A stretch of 10,439 nucleotides of DNA, taken from an uncultured Opitutales bacterium (lineage in GTDB: Bacteria > Verrucomicrobiota > Verrucomicrobiia > Opitutales > Intestinicryptomonadaceae). A model generated the notes under the pieces. It made no database searches, was not told the origin of the DNA, and saw only the letters and a program-made list of their open reading frames with translations. Positions 1-7,404 of the stretch are shown here, one piece after another. The DNA is taken from NCBI GenBank assembly GCA_900548185.1, contig URJJ01000059.1, positions 1 through 10,439 on the forward strand, written 5' to 3'. How positions within the stretch are numbered: the first letter of the stretch is position 1; every line of letters starts with the position of its first letter. The position numbers and the translations under genes were made by a program.

Positions 1-2
1 TT

Positions 3-413
3 TCAAAGGTCCACAGGGACGGCTTTTCAATGAGCGTGTTTGCGCTCTTTGACGTGCTGCTTCTGGCCTTCATGATGTCGCTGCTTTCGTCCAAGTTCGT
101 GCTGGCCCCGGGCGTCCGCCTCGGGGTGCCGCCGGCCTCGCTGCCGAAGGCGGACGGGCCCGCCATCGAGGCCGCGCTCGCCGGTGAGAGCGTTGACGTC
201 CTGAACGTCAAGGGCGAGGACATGATGATTTTTGACGGGCGCATCTACGGCGCGGACGCGTTTTCGCGGATGATGCGCTCGCGCAAGCCCTCCGGGGGCG
301 TGCTGCTTATAAAGGCCGACGCCGCCGTGAGCGGGCAGACCCTTTTGGACATCGCCGCCGTGGCGGGCGCGGCCGGCTTTAAGAGCGTGCAGGTCGCCGC
401 GGAGCCGAGGTAG
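3..413 (+). CDS. ExbD/TolR-family biopolymer transport protein (probably 5'-partial)
   Basis: ExbD/TolR proteins pair with an ExbB/TolQ-type channel in the inner membrane and convert proton flow into mechanical work on TonB/TolA partners. The sequence shows one N-terminal membrane helix beginning FALFDVLLLAF. Its Asp sits where the family's single functional membrane Asp lies. A periplasmic domain of about 100 residues follows and ends in a strand-like FKSVQVAAEPR. An ATG at 30 with AGGGA ten bases upstream is a possible start. From that start, however, only seven residues precede the Asp, against about 24 in E. coli ExbD. The frame is open to the window edge and encodes polar, basic residues (SKVHRDGFS) that suit a cytoplasmic tail. 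I therefore treat the gene as beginning before the window. An ExbB/TolQ gene would be expected just upstream. The next gene starts 14 nt downstream, so they are probably co-transcribed. The family is fairly sure, the start is not. Confidence 0.8.
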   Translation, partial: SKVHRDGFSMSVFALFDVLLLAFMMSLLSSKFVLAPGVRLGVPPASLPKADGPAIEAALAGESVDVLNVKGEDMMIFDGRIYGADAFSRMMRSRKPSGGVLLIKADAAVSGQTLLDIAAVAGAAGFKSVQVAAEPR

Positions 414-427
414 AGGGGGAGGGATTC

Positions 428-1135
428 TTGAAGGCATCCGGAAATTCATCTGCGCTTTCGGCCGCCCCTTATGCCGCCCTGGGGGCTGCCATATTGGCCT
501 GCATGGCGTTTTTCCCGCGCCCGGAGCCGTTCGGCCCCCATGCGCTTCCGGAGCCTGCGGTTTCCGTTGCCGCGCCGGGCGACATCCCGCCGCACGACCT
601 GGAGGTTTTCGCCCTGAACGACGCGACCCCGCTTTTCACCCCCACCCAGCTCAATTTTTCGCCCCCTGGCTTCGAGCTTCCGAAGCCGTCGTCGGTTGGG
701 GCGGCGCTCAAGGGCGAAAGCCCCGAGACTTCCGCCGCGCACTTCAAGCTCGACGTGCGCTCGCTGGGCCCGGGCGCCAGGCCGCCGGGCGCCTTTGCGG
801 AGGATTCGGCCTTCTCGCAGTTCGGCAGGGTTGACGGCGCCAGGGACGAGGCCAGGACGGCCTACCATGACGCCCGCGTTTCGGTGGTGTCGGCGGAGAG
901 CGGGAGGGCGGTCTTTTCGGGGGTCGTTGATATTGACGTCGATGCGGGGGGGATGCTGTGGCCCCCGGTTGAAATGACCGTCGTAGTAAACCCGGACGGG
1001 GCGGCGAGCGAGCCGTTTGCCGTGTCGCTGTCCGGGGTGGATTCGCTCGACAAGGCGTTTGAGGCCTACCTGCGGAAAAACATACGTTCCATGGGCCTGA
1101 AGCCCGGCTATTACAGGGTGACCTTCGCCCCCTGA
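428..1135 (+). CDS. Membrane-anchored TonB-like protein of the ExbD operon
   Basis: The 235-residue protein starts at a TTG preceded by a strong purine-rich ribosome site (GGGGGAGGGA) a few bases upstream. There is no ATG or GTG start nearby in this frame. One hydrophobic segment (about residues 14-29) would anchor it in the inner membrane. Residues 30-90 are proline-rich, as in the periplasm-spanning part of TonB. The C-terminus (about 178-235) follows the TonB_C pattern: a strand TVVVNPDG, an SG-x-D-x-LDKAF turn and helix, then LKPGYYRVTFAP. The match is by pattern only and the domain is short and divergent. Position directly after an ExbD-like gene supports a role as the energy-transducing partner, probably reaching an outer-membrane transporter. 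The region at 100-175 is unrecognised. Alternatively it is an uncharacterised periplasmic subunit specific to this lineage. The coding call is sure, the TonB role is moderate. Confidence 0.72.
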   Translation: MKASGNSSALSAAPYAALGAAILACMAFFPRPEPFGPHALPEPAVSVAAPGDIPPHDLEVFALNDATPLFTPTQLNFSPPGFELPKPSSVGAALKGESPETSAAHFKLDVRSLGPGARPPGAFAEDSAFSQFGRVDGARDEARTAYHDARVSVVSAESGRAVFSGVVDIDVDAGGMLWPPVEMTVVVNPDGAASEPFAVSLSGVDSLDKAFEAYLRKNIRSMGLKPGYYRVTFAP

Positions 1136-1154
1136 CCCGGGCGGAACTTGCTAT

Positions 1155-3482
1155 ATGGAAGAAACTGGATATCTGAGCAGGGATCTGGCCGTCATTCTCG
1201 CGTTCGCCGGGGCGGCCGCACTGGTCTTTTCAAAGCTGAGGCTTCCTTTTCTGATAGGCTACATCGCGGTTGGAATCCTCATATCGCCAATACTCGGCAT
1301 AATAAGCGATTCGCGCACGATAGCGGAACTCGGGGAGCTAGGGATACTCTTCATGATGTTTTTCGTGGGGCTTGAGTTCAACTTGAACCGCCTGAAAAAG
1401 GTGATAGTGCCGGCGTTTTTTGCGATAGCGTGCCAGACTGCGGTGATGATGGCAGTAGGGGTCGCTGCGGCGGGCCATATGGGCATGGACTTTATCGCGG
1501 GGCTATTTCTGGGCGGCCTTCTCTCCGTGAGCTCGACCATAGTGCTCGTGGAAATTTTCGAGCAGAAGGGGCACCTCAACAGGCCGTACGCGCAGCTTGC
1601 GACCGGCGTGCTGATACTTGAGGACCTTCTCGCCATAATAATGCTCGTCGTGCTTTCGGGCGTGGCGATAAGCAGGAAGTTCGACTGGAACGGGGTGTGG
1701 CACGTGTGCTTCATGCTCATCTCCCTGTTTGCTGCGATATTTGCCGCCGGAAAGGTGTTCCTCCCGCCGATTCTTAGGAAAATCGGCGCGGCCGCCAACC
1801 CGCAGGTCCTCATGATTTTCTCGCTGGCCTTCATCTTCGGGCTTGGCGAGCTTGCAAAAAGCCTCAACTTTTCAACCGCCCTCGGCGCGTTTCTTGCAGG
1901 CTCCATACTTTCTGGCAGCGCAGTGTCGCGCCAGACTGGGGCGATAATAGGGCCGTACAAGAACTTTTTTGTCGCAATATTTTTCGTGTCCGTCGGGACG
2001 ATGATAGACCCGGCGCAGATACTTGGCCTGTGGAAGCCCATACTGGCGCTCTCGGCCCTCGTATTTGCGGGCCAGAGCCTCGGGTTTTTCGCGGGGGCGC
2101 TCTTCGCCGGGGCCGCTGCCAAGACGGCGTGGCTCGCCGCAATAAACAAGGCGCGAATCGGCGAATTCAGCTTTGTCATAGCGGCCCTGGGCAGCTCGCT
2201 GGGGGTTGTGAGCGGCAGCCTCACTGCAATCGCTATGGGTGTTGCGTTTGTAACCATATTTGCGAACCCCGCGTTCGTGAGGCTCGGCGAGGCTGCGGGA
2301 AATTTTGCGGCGGCCCATGCGGGCGTGCGCGCGAGGCGCATGTTCGAGGCTTACGAAAATACGGTCCGCCAGCTCTTTTCGGGGTTTGCCAAGACTGCGC
2401 TCTGGAAGGCGGCGGGCTCGCCGATTGCGCAGATGGCCGCGTTTTTCCTGCTGGGAAACGCCGTGGTGATAGTGGCGAGCATCCTGAGCGGCAGCGGGTT
2501 TGTCAAGTCCTCCCCCTACGGCCACGGCATAAAGGTTGGCATATGGGCGGCGGCCGGGGTGCTCATCCTGCCGTTCTCGCTTGCGATGATGGCAAAGCTC
2601 AACCAGATAATCGCCATCCTCATGAACCTCGCCATACACGGGGGCGAGGGGAGGTCGCGCGTCAGCCGCAGGGCGCTCGGGGTGCTGCGCATGACAGTCT
2701 CTGTCGCAGTGTCGCTCGTGTTCGTCATGATATGCATGGCAAACGCGAGGGACTATCTGCCGCGCGGCGCAGCCTTCATATATTTCGCCGTCACGAACGT
2801 CTCAGTCGGCGTAATTTTTGCGAAGTATTTTCTGAAGGTCAACGTGGACCTTGAGACGCGGTTTGTGCGCAACTTCAACTCCCACCTGAAAAACGACGAG
2901 TCCTACCGCCGCGAGAAGCTCGCAAACGACATCAAGGAAAAGTATCCGTGGCCCATAACCATATCGGAATTCGACATCTCCTCCGGGACGGCCGCCGCCG
3001 GGAGGACGATAAGGGAGCTTCAGATACGCAAAAAAAGCGGGGCAACTGTCGTTGCGCTTGAGCGCGAGGGGCTCACGCGCTTCGACCTCGTGCCGGATAT
3101 GCCCCTCTTTCCCGGGGACACGGTGGTCATAATCGGCGACGAGGGCCAGACGCGCATGGCGGGGGAAATACTCTCCGCGCGCGGCGATTCCGGCCTCTCC
3201 GCCGCAGGCTCCGCGCCCGGCGACGACGCCTTTGAAGTGGAATACGCCTACGTCGGCGCCGACTTCGGCGGGGTGGGGCGCACGCTGATGGAGTTGAAGC
3301 TCACGCGAAAGTACGGCGTGAGCATCGTGGGAATCCAGCGCGGGGCGACAAAGATAATCTCCCCCGGCGCCGGGGAGCGCATAAAGTCCGGTGACGTCCT
3401 CCTGCTTGTCGGGCGCAGGGAAGACGCCTCGGCGTTCCGCGACGTCGTGCAAAACGGAGGAAATCCCGCGCCGCGCGCCTGA
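1155..3482 (+). CDS. CPA2-family cation:proton antiporter with two RCK_C (TrkA-C) domains
   Basis: This 775-residue inner-membrane protein should exchange K+ or Na+ for protons. Residues about 10-385 form the Na+/H+ exchanger domain. Recognisable parts are LPFLIGYIAVGILISP, the SVSSTIV motif (124-130), the acidic pair E156-D157 in GVLILEDLLA at the usual ion-binding place, and FSTALGAFLAG. About four more hydrophobic stretches follow (roughly 425-580). Two RCK_C-like domains then occupy about 600-662 and 693-765. Each shows the G-R-T-[IL]-x-E-L core and a GD[TV][VL]L[IL]xG-type ending. RCK_C domains bind ligands that gate transport. No RCK_N Rossmann domain separates membrane and C-terminal parts, unlike KefB/KefC. 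The start ATG has a weak site (CGGAA, 8 nt spacer), and the gene begins 19 nt after the TonB-like gene, suggesting an operon. The ion specificity cannot be read. A 5-bp GC stem at 3482-3495 followed by only three T is a poor terminator. Confidence 0.93.
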   Translation: MEETGYLSRDLAVILAFAGAAALVFSKLRLPFLIGYIAVGILISPILGIISDSRTIAELGELGILFMMFFVGLEFNLNRLKKVIVPAFFAIACQTAVMMAVGVAAAGHMGMDFIAGLFLGGLLSVSSTIVLVEIFEQKGHLNRPYAQLATGVLILEDLLAIIMLVVLSGVAISRKFDWNGVWHVCFMLISLFAAIFAAGKVFLPPILRKIGAAANPQVLMIFSLAFIFGLGELAKSLNFSTALGAFLAGSILSGSAVSRQTGAIIGPYKNFFVAIFFVSVGTMIDPAQILGLWKPILALSALVFAGQSLGFFAGALFAGAAAKTAWLAAINKARIGEFSFVIAALGSSLGVVSGSLTAIAMGVAFVTIFANPAFVRLGEAAGNFAAAHAGVRARRMFEAYENTVRQLFSGFAKTALWKAAGSPIAQMAAFFLLGNAVVIVASILSGSGFVKSSPYGHGIKVGIWAAAGVLILPFSLAMMAKLNQIIAILMNLAIHGGEGRSRVSRRALGVLRMTVSVAVSLVFVMICMANARDYLPRGAAFIYFAVTNVSVGVIFAKYFLKVNVDLETRFVRNFNSHLKNDESYRREKLANDIKEKYPWPITISEFDISSGTAAAGRTIRELQIRKKSGATVVALEREGLTRFDLVPDMPLFPGDTVVIIGDEGQTRMAGEILSARGDSGLSAAGSAPGDDAFEVEYAYVGADFGGVGRTLMELKLTRKYGVSIVGIQRGATKIISPGAGERIKSGDVLLLVGRREDASAFRDVVQNGGNPAPRA

Positions 3483-3520
3483 CGCCTCCGGGCGTTTCGC
3501 ATCGTGCGCCTTGCAGGGCT

Positions 3521-3553
3521 GCCTGCGGGCGGGTTTGGCGGGCCTGCGGGCGG
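3521..3553. repeat. Two-copy 12-bp direct repeat, period 21
   Basis: GCCTGCGGGCGG occurs at 3521-3532 and again at 3542-3553, separated by nine bases (GTTTGGCGG). It lies just past the antiporter gene. It may be slipped-strand duplication in GC-rich DNA. No function is evident. Confidence 0.7.
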
Positions 3554-3686
3554 AGGCAAGCATAGGGGGGCATTATGAAGCGCCGCACCTTCGCAGGAAG
3601 GTCTTTTGCAAGTCCCCCTAAAAACCGTATCGCAGTTCGGGGCTATCCGCCCTTCGGCCGCCCGGCTCCGCATCTTTTTATGCGCG

Positions 3687-3716
3687 TTCCAATCCCTGCC
3701 GCTCTTCTGATTGGAA
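3687..3716. repeat. Perfect 8-bp inverted repeat, 14-nt loop
   Basis: TTCCAATC (3687-3694) and GATTGGAA (3709-3716) are exact reverse complements around a 14-base centre. One G-T wobble extends the stem. Neither side is followed by a T-tract, so it does not look like a standard intrinsic terminator. It could be a protein-binding site, a weak bidirectional terminator stem or the scar of a small element. Confidence 0.6.
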
Positions 3717-3738
3717 TCGAATGGGAAACAGGCGTCTT

Positions 3739-3758
3739 TGCGGCTTTGGGCTGCCGCA
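3739..3758 (-). other. Stem-loop just after the AraC stop codon
   Basis: On the - strand TGCGGC, an 8-nt loop and GCCGCA form a 6-bp GC stem 11 bases past the TAA stop of the AraC-family gene. The position suits transcription termination or mRNA 3'-end protection, but there is no T-run after it, so I do not call it an intrinsic terminator. Confidence 0.4.
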
Positions 3759-3769
3759 CGCCGACAGCT

Positions 3770-4816
3770 TTACCGCAGGCGCGACGGGGGCGTTCCGAAT
3801 TTCTTTTTGAAGGCGGTTGCAAAATATTGGCTTGAGGAAAATCCGCTCTGAAAGGCAACATCTGTTACTTTCATGCCGGGATTCGACCTCAAAAGTTCCG
3901 CAGCCTTTTGCAGCCTTATTTCCGAAAGGTATTCAAGCGGGGTCATGTTGGTGATTTTCTTGCAGTAATAGGCGAACCTGGTTTCTTTCAGCCCGCAGTG
4001 TTCCGCCATTTCAGGCAGCGTCCAGCTTGCGTTTGAAATCTCTTTTATCTGCTCTAGAAAAAGCCGCACGCAGTATTCGTTGGAGGAAAAATATTCGTCG
4101 CTGTTTTTGCTTTGCGACTTTAAAATATTGAGCGCGCTGAGAAGTATTTGGTTTGCCAGAATCGCGATTTGCGAAACGGAGGCGCCTTCCCCGCTCATTA
4201 TTTCCCCGGCCAATGCCTTGAATGAGGAAGCAATTGATTTGTCCGCCGCGAAAGCGCACTGGTCGGATTCCTTTACCCTTTTTGAAAGTTCCGCAAAATC
4301 CTGTTTGGAGAGGATTATCCAGTCCGGCTTTACCCAGTTTTCGTTTGGCGCGCGCACGTTGAAATCCAAAATTATCCAATAGAGGCGGCTCCTTGAAATG
4401 TTGGGGCCGCCGAGCGAATGCTCCTGCCATGGCCTTGTGATTGTGAGGGAATTTGCGTTGAGCCGCACGCGGAATCTCTTTACCGACTTGTAGGCGAAGT
4501 CGAGTTTCCCGTTCTCAAGCCACGAAATTTCCAAGCCCTCGTTGCGATGCCTGCCAAGGCCCCATGTTTGATTTTTTCTGGCGTCCCAGAAGCCCGTGCT
4601 GCTGAGCCCGCGCAGTTCGTTTTCGGGAAGCCTCACGCCGGGGTACGGGGGGTGGGCGAGGGCGCGAAAGTCTATGGAGTTTTTGTCGGCCGCAGATTTC
4701 AGGCGGCTGCACGAATCGCATACGAATTCCCCGCCGCTATGTCTGTAAACTATATTTCCCATGAGAAGCTCCGTTTTTTTTAGCTGCGGCGGCGGTCGGT
4801 TCAAGCAATTTTTCAT
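3770..4816 (-). CDS. AraC-family transcriptional regulator
   Basis: The 348-residue protein has a C-terminal AraC-type double helix-turn-helix (about residues 245-348). The first HTH lies around LPEMAEHCGLKETRFAYYCK. A linker with MTPLEYLSEIRLQKAAELL follows, then the second HTH around VTDVAFQSGFSSSQYFATAF, closing with the family's FKKKFGTPPSRLR. This is the standard DNA-binding half. The N-terminal half (about 20-200) is divergent and would be the effector-sensing domain; stretches such as TITRPWQEHSLGGP and LYWIILDF suggest a cupin-like fold. Two starts are plausible: ATG at 4816 with GAGGA seven bases upstream, and ATG at 4762 (residue 19, MGNIVYRHSGG) with CGGAG six bases upstream. The shorter form starts nearer the conserved-looking part. 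The gene diverges from the ThuA/oxidoreductase operon across 111 bp, so it most likely controls that operon and perhaps itself in response to a sugar. The ligand is unknown. Confidence 0.92.
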   Translation of the reverse strand: MKNCLNRPPPQLKKTELLMGNIVYRHSGGEFVCDSCSRLKSAADKNSIDFRALAHPPYPGVRLPENELRGLSSTGFWDARKNQTWGLGRHRNEGLEISWLENGKLDFAYKSVKRFRVRLNANSLTITRPWQEHSLGGPNISRSRLYWIILDFNVRAPNENWVKPDWIILSKQDFAELSKRVKESDQCAFAADKSIASSFKALAGEIMSGEGASVSQIAILANQILLSALNILKSQSKNSDEYFSSNEYCVRLFLEQIKEISNASWTLPEMAEHCGLKETRFAYYCKKITNMTPLEYLSEIRLQKAAELLRSNPGMKVTDVAFQSGFSSSQYFATAFKKKFGTPPSRLR

Positions 4817-4927
4817 TCAAAATTCCTCACTGAAGGATTTTAGACGACTTTTGGAAATTTTTATGCTAACATCGGGAAAATACCTTAAAAAATTCCGGCG
4901 GCGGAACTTCATCGGGAGAATACTGGC
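4817..4927. promoter_or_regulatory. Divergent promoter/operator region between araC-type gene and ThuA operon
   Basis: This AT-rich 111-bp region must hold both promoters. For the + operon a candidate is TTTAGA (4839-4844), 17 bp, TATGCT (4862-4867), each box matching four of six consensus bases. Two inverted repeats lie here. One is AAAATTCCT/AGGATTTT with one bulged T (4819-4841), covering the ribosome site of the longer AraC start. The other is TTCCG-GCGG-CGGAA (4893-4906), 21 bp before the ThuA start. Either could be an operator or mRNA hairpin. The + ribosome site is GGGAG (4914-4918), 9 nt before ATG. All assignments inside the region are by eye and weak. Confidence 0.45.
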
Positions 4928-7387
4928 ATGGGGAAATTATCTTTTATTGCGGCTTGCTGCTTCCTTGCGGCGTCCCTCGCGTTTGCAAAAGACAAGTGCG
5001 TGATTTTTTCAGGGCAAAACAACCACGACTGGAAGAGCACAACTCCGTTTCTGAAGATGCTTCTCGAAGTCGGCTGCGGCTTCGATGTCGAGGTGAACGA
5101 TTCCCCCGAAACCCTCGATTCCGCCTCCCTCAAAGACGCAAAGCTGGTCGTCTCAAATTGGAACGCGCTCGGCGAAAAGCGATGGACGAGGGAAGCCTTC
5201 AAGGCTTACGAGGATTTTGTGAAAAACGGGGGCGGCGTGGTCTCCGTGCACGCGGGAACGACGTATCCCGGAGCTCCCGAATCTTACAGAAGAATAGGCA
5301 TAGGCGCATGGACGGGCAAAACCTTCCACGGGAGGTACGAACCGTTCGCAGTGAAAGTCGAAGACCCCGGCCACCCCGTCATGAATGGCGTAAAGGATTT
5401 CATCACGAGGGACGAGCTGTGGTCGAACATCGAATTTGAGGGCGACTATCGGGTCCTGGCAAATTCCGTCGCCATAGGCTCGCCTTACATTGAGCGGATT
5501 CTGGGCGAAAATTCAAAAGAGCGGAAAATATTGCAGCCGTGCGTTGTCGCGGCGGAGATTGGAAGGGGCAGGTGTGTCGCGATTTTTCTCGGGCACGACG
5601 CAATGGCGATGGGAACCCCCGCTTTTATGGATATTTTCGCGAATGCGGCAATGTGGTCGGGGGGCAGGGAAGTCAGGGGAGGGCTGCTGAATGCTGACAA
5701 TCTCGAAGCGGCCGCCGACGCCATTTCAACCCTGTCTGAAAACGGAGACATGTCCATTATGCTGGCTTTGGAAAAATTCGCTTTTGACTCCGGCGAGAGC
5801 GTTCGCTCAAAAATCGTCTCGGTCCTGCTAGACAGGGTGATAGGAGGCAGCGGGACCGCCCCGTACTTTAAAAGGCGGGCGTGGAATCTTGTCGCCAACA
5901 TCGCGTCAAAGCCGGACCTCGAAAAAATATCAAAATTCGATGCGGATGTGGAAAATGCGGAATTTGCAAAAGCTGCGAGGGAAAAAGTCGAATTCGCCGC
6001 ATCGGCTTCTTCCGGGAATATCGAATTTGAGCGGCTTTCGGCGGGGGAGATTGGGGAGCTGCTCAAAGGCTACGACTCTTTGGACGCCGACGGGAGAATT
6101 GCGGCCCTTGCCCAGTTTTATTATGCGGATTTCAAGCCTGCGCTTGAAAAGGCAAAGGCCGATGCGGGCTCTGAAAACGGCGCCCTGGCCCTGAACGCCC
6201 TGCGCGCGCTCTCAAAACTGGCGACTCCCGACGACTATCCGTTTTATATCGGCCTCCTGAAGGGCACGAGGGACGAAGCCAGAAAGCGCGCAATAAAAGA
6301 ATCCCTCATGTGCGTTAAAAACGACGGGTTTGACGCCATGAAAGCCCTGGCTGAAAGCAGCGACGAAAATTTCCCGTTCTATGCGGGCATTGCCGCCGTC
6401 CGGGACCCGGGGCAAACCCTGGCTGTCGCCGTCGCCAGAATCCGGAACTCCCGGGCCGACGCAAAGGAAATACTCAATATTTTAATGCCGTATGCGGATA
6501 AGGAAAATATTGCGGACATCATTTCCCTGTGCGGAAAAGACAAGGGCACCGATTCCGCGCTGAGGCAGTTTCTGGTGCGCTTCTTGCGCAGGGGCGGCGG
6601 AAACTTTGAAATTGTAAAATCCGTATTCGGGAAGCTGAACGACGCCCAGAAACGGGAAGTTTTGCAGGCCATGTCGGTCTGCGCCGCGGAGGAGATGTTT
6701 GATTTTGCCTTTGAAATGGCGAATTCAAAAAATGCGAAAGATTCTGAAATGGCAGCCGACGCCCTTTCCTCATGGCGCAGCGTCAAAAATGCAATGAAAA
6801 TTGCCAGGTGCGAAAATATCGGGAACAGGAAGGGCGTTGATGTGCTTTACGGCATTCTGACTTCAAATGCAAATTTGCACTTGAAGCCGGGCGAGATACT
6901 CGAAATTTCAAAGATATTGAAGGCAGACGGCGACCCCAGGTATGCCGATTTGGCGCTCCGCCTGGGGAATGTGCTTCAGAGCGCAAAGCCGAGGGGCTCC
7001 GAAAACCTCGCCGCAGGCGCCGTCTGCGAAAGCGTTTACAAGTACGGCCCGGACGGCGGAGGCGGGCTGCCGCCGGCTGCAATCGACGGCGATGCCGGAA
7101 CCTATTGGGACGAGGTTGACGGCAGGGGCGTTTACGGGCTGAGGGTATCTTTGCCAAAAAGGGAGAAAATATCCCAAATACGCATAACGAGGTACAATGA
7201 GGTCTGGAGCCCTGACGGGTTTGAAGTGTTTGTGGACGGAAAGTCCGTCAGGAAAGTCGGATTCGCCATATACGAGGAAAACAGATTCAATTTGGATTTG
7301 GACGCGGACGGGCGGGTCCTGGAGTTAAAAATAGACAATGTCCCGCAGGGGAGGTCCCCCGCAATCCGCGAGCTTGAAATATACTGA
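4928..7387 (+). CDS. Secreted ThuA-domain protein with helical-repeat middle and discoidin-like C-terminus
   Basis: The 819-residue protein begins with a Sec signal peptide (cleavage likely after LAFA, residue 20). Residues 24-246 are a ThuA-like domain with a class I glutamine-amidotransferase-like fold. The evidence is FSGQNNHDW, GGGVVSVHAG with His108, GHPVMNG (149-154), RDELW (161-165), and GRGRCVAIFLGHD (212-224). Residues about 255-690 are alanine- and leucine-rich helices in HEAT/armadillo style, seen from pattern rather than a firm match. Residues 692-819 resemble an F5/8-type C (discoidin, CBM32-like) domain: AAIDGDAGTYWDE, ISQIRITRYNEVWSPDGFEVFVDG and a closing IRELEIY. ThuA proteins are linked genetically to trehalose and sucrose use via keto-sugars, but their chemistry is poorly known. 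The C-terminal domain may bind sugar. The oxidoreductase gene follows 17 nt downstream, so the pair is an operon, probably under the divergent AraC regulator. Substrate and activity cannot be stated. Confidence 0.92.
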   Translation: MGKLSFIAACCFLAASLAFAKDKCVIFSGQNNHDWKSTTPFLKMLLEVGCGFDVEVNDSPETLDSASLKDAKLVVSNWNALGEKRWTREAFKAYEDFVKNGGGVVSVHAGTTYPGAPESYRRIGIGAWTGKTFHGRYEPFAVKVEDPGHPVMNGVKDFITRDELWSNIEFEGDYRVLANSVAIGSPYIERILGENSKERKILQPCVVAAEIGRGRCVAIFLGHDAMAMGTPAFMDIFANAAMWSGGREVRGGLLNADNLEAAADAISTLSENGDMSIMLALEKFAFDSGESVRSKIVSVLLDRVIGGSGTAPYFKRRAWNLVANIASKPDLEKISKFDADVENAEFAKAAREKVEFAASASSGNIEFERLSAGEIGELLKGYDSLDADGRIAALAQFYYADFKPALEKAKADAGSENGALALNALRALSKLATPDDYPFYIGLLKGTRDEARKRAIKESLMCVKNDGFDAMKALAESSDENFPFYAGIAAVRDPGQTLAVAVARIRNSRADAKEILNILMPYADKENIADIISLCGKDKGTDSALRQFLVRFLRRGGGNFEIVKSVFGKLNDAQKREVLQAMSVCAAEEMFDFAFEMANSKNAKDSEMAADALSSWRSVKNAMKIARCENIGNRKGVDVLYGILTSNANLHLKPGEILEISKILKADGDPRYADLALRLGNVLQSAKPRGSENLAAGAVCESVYKYGPDGGGGLPPAAIDGDAGTYWDEVDGRGVYGLRVSLPKREKISQIRITRYNEVWSPDGFEVFVDGKSVRKVGFAIYEENRFNLDLDADGRVLELKIDNVPQGRSPAIRELEIY

Positions 7388-7404
7388 TTTTTGGAGGGTC
7401 TGGA

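Larger units (their letters stand above)
3483..3769. other. Convergent intergenic region, no convincing gene
   Basis: These 287 bases lie between the 3' ends of the antiporter (+) and the AraC gene (-). I see a two-copy direct repeat, an 8-bp inverted repeat and a 6-bp stem, each listed separately, but no hairpin with a proper T-tract for either strand. An 86-codon + strand frame starting at 3575 has a good purine-rich leader (AGGGGGG) but no recognisable protein features, and it overlaps the AraC gene. Confidence 0.6.

Noticed and set aside
1259..2341. A 360-codon - strand frame inside the antiporter gene
   Set aside because: It is the antisense shadow of a clearly conserved membrane protein, and its translation shows no domain.
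3482..3497. Intrinsic terminator for the antiporter operon (ACGCC-TCCG-GGCGT then TTT)
   Set aside because: The stem is only five pairs and the T-run three, too weak to list as a terminator.
3575..3835. An 86-codon + strand frame with a purine-rich leader in the convergent intergenic region
   Set aside because: It resembles no protein I know, is rich in Arg/Pro as GC-rich noise is, and its 3' end runs antisense through the conserved C-terminus of the AraC gene.
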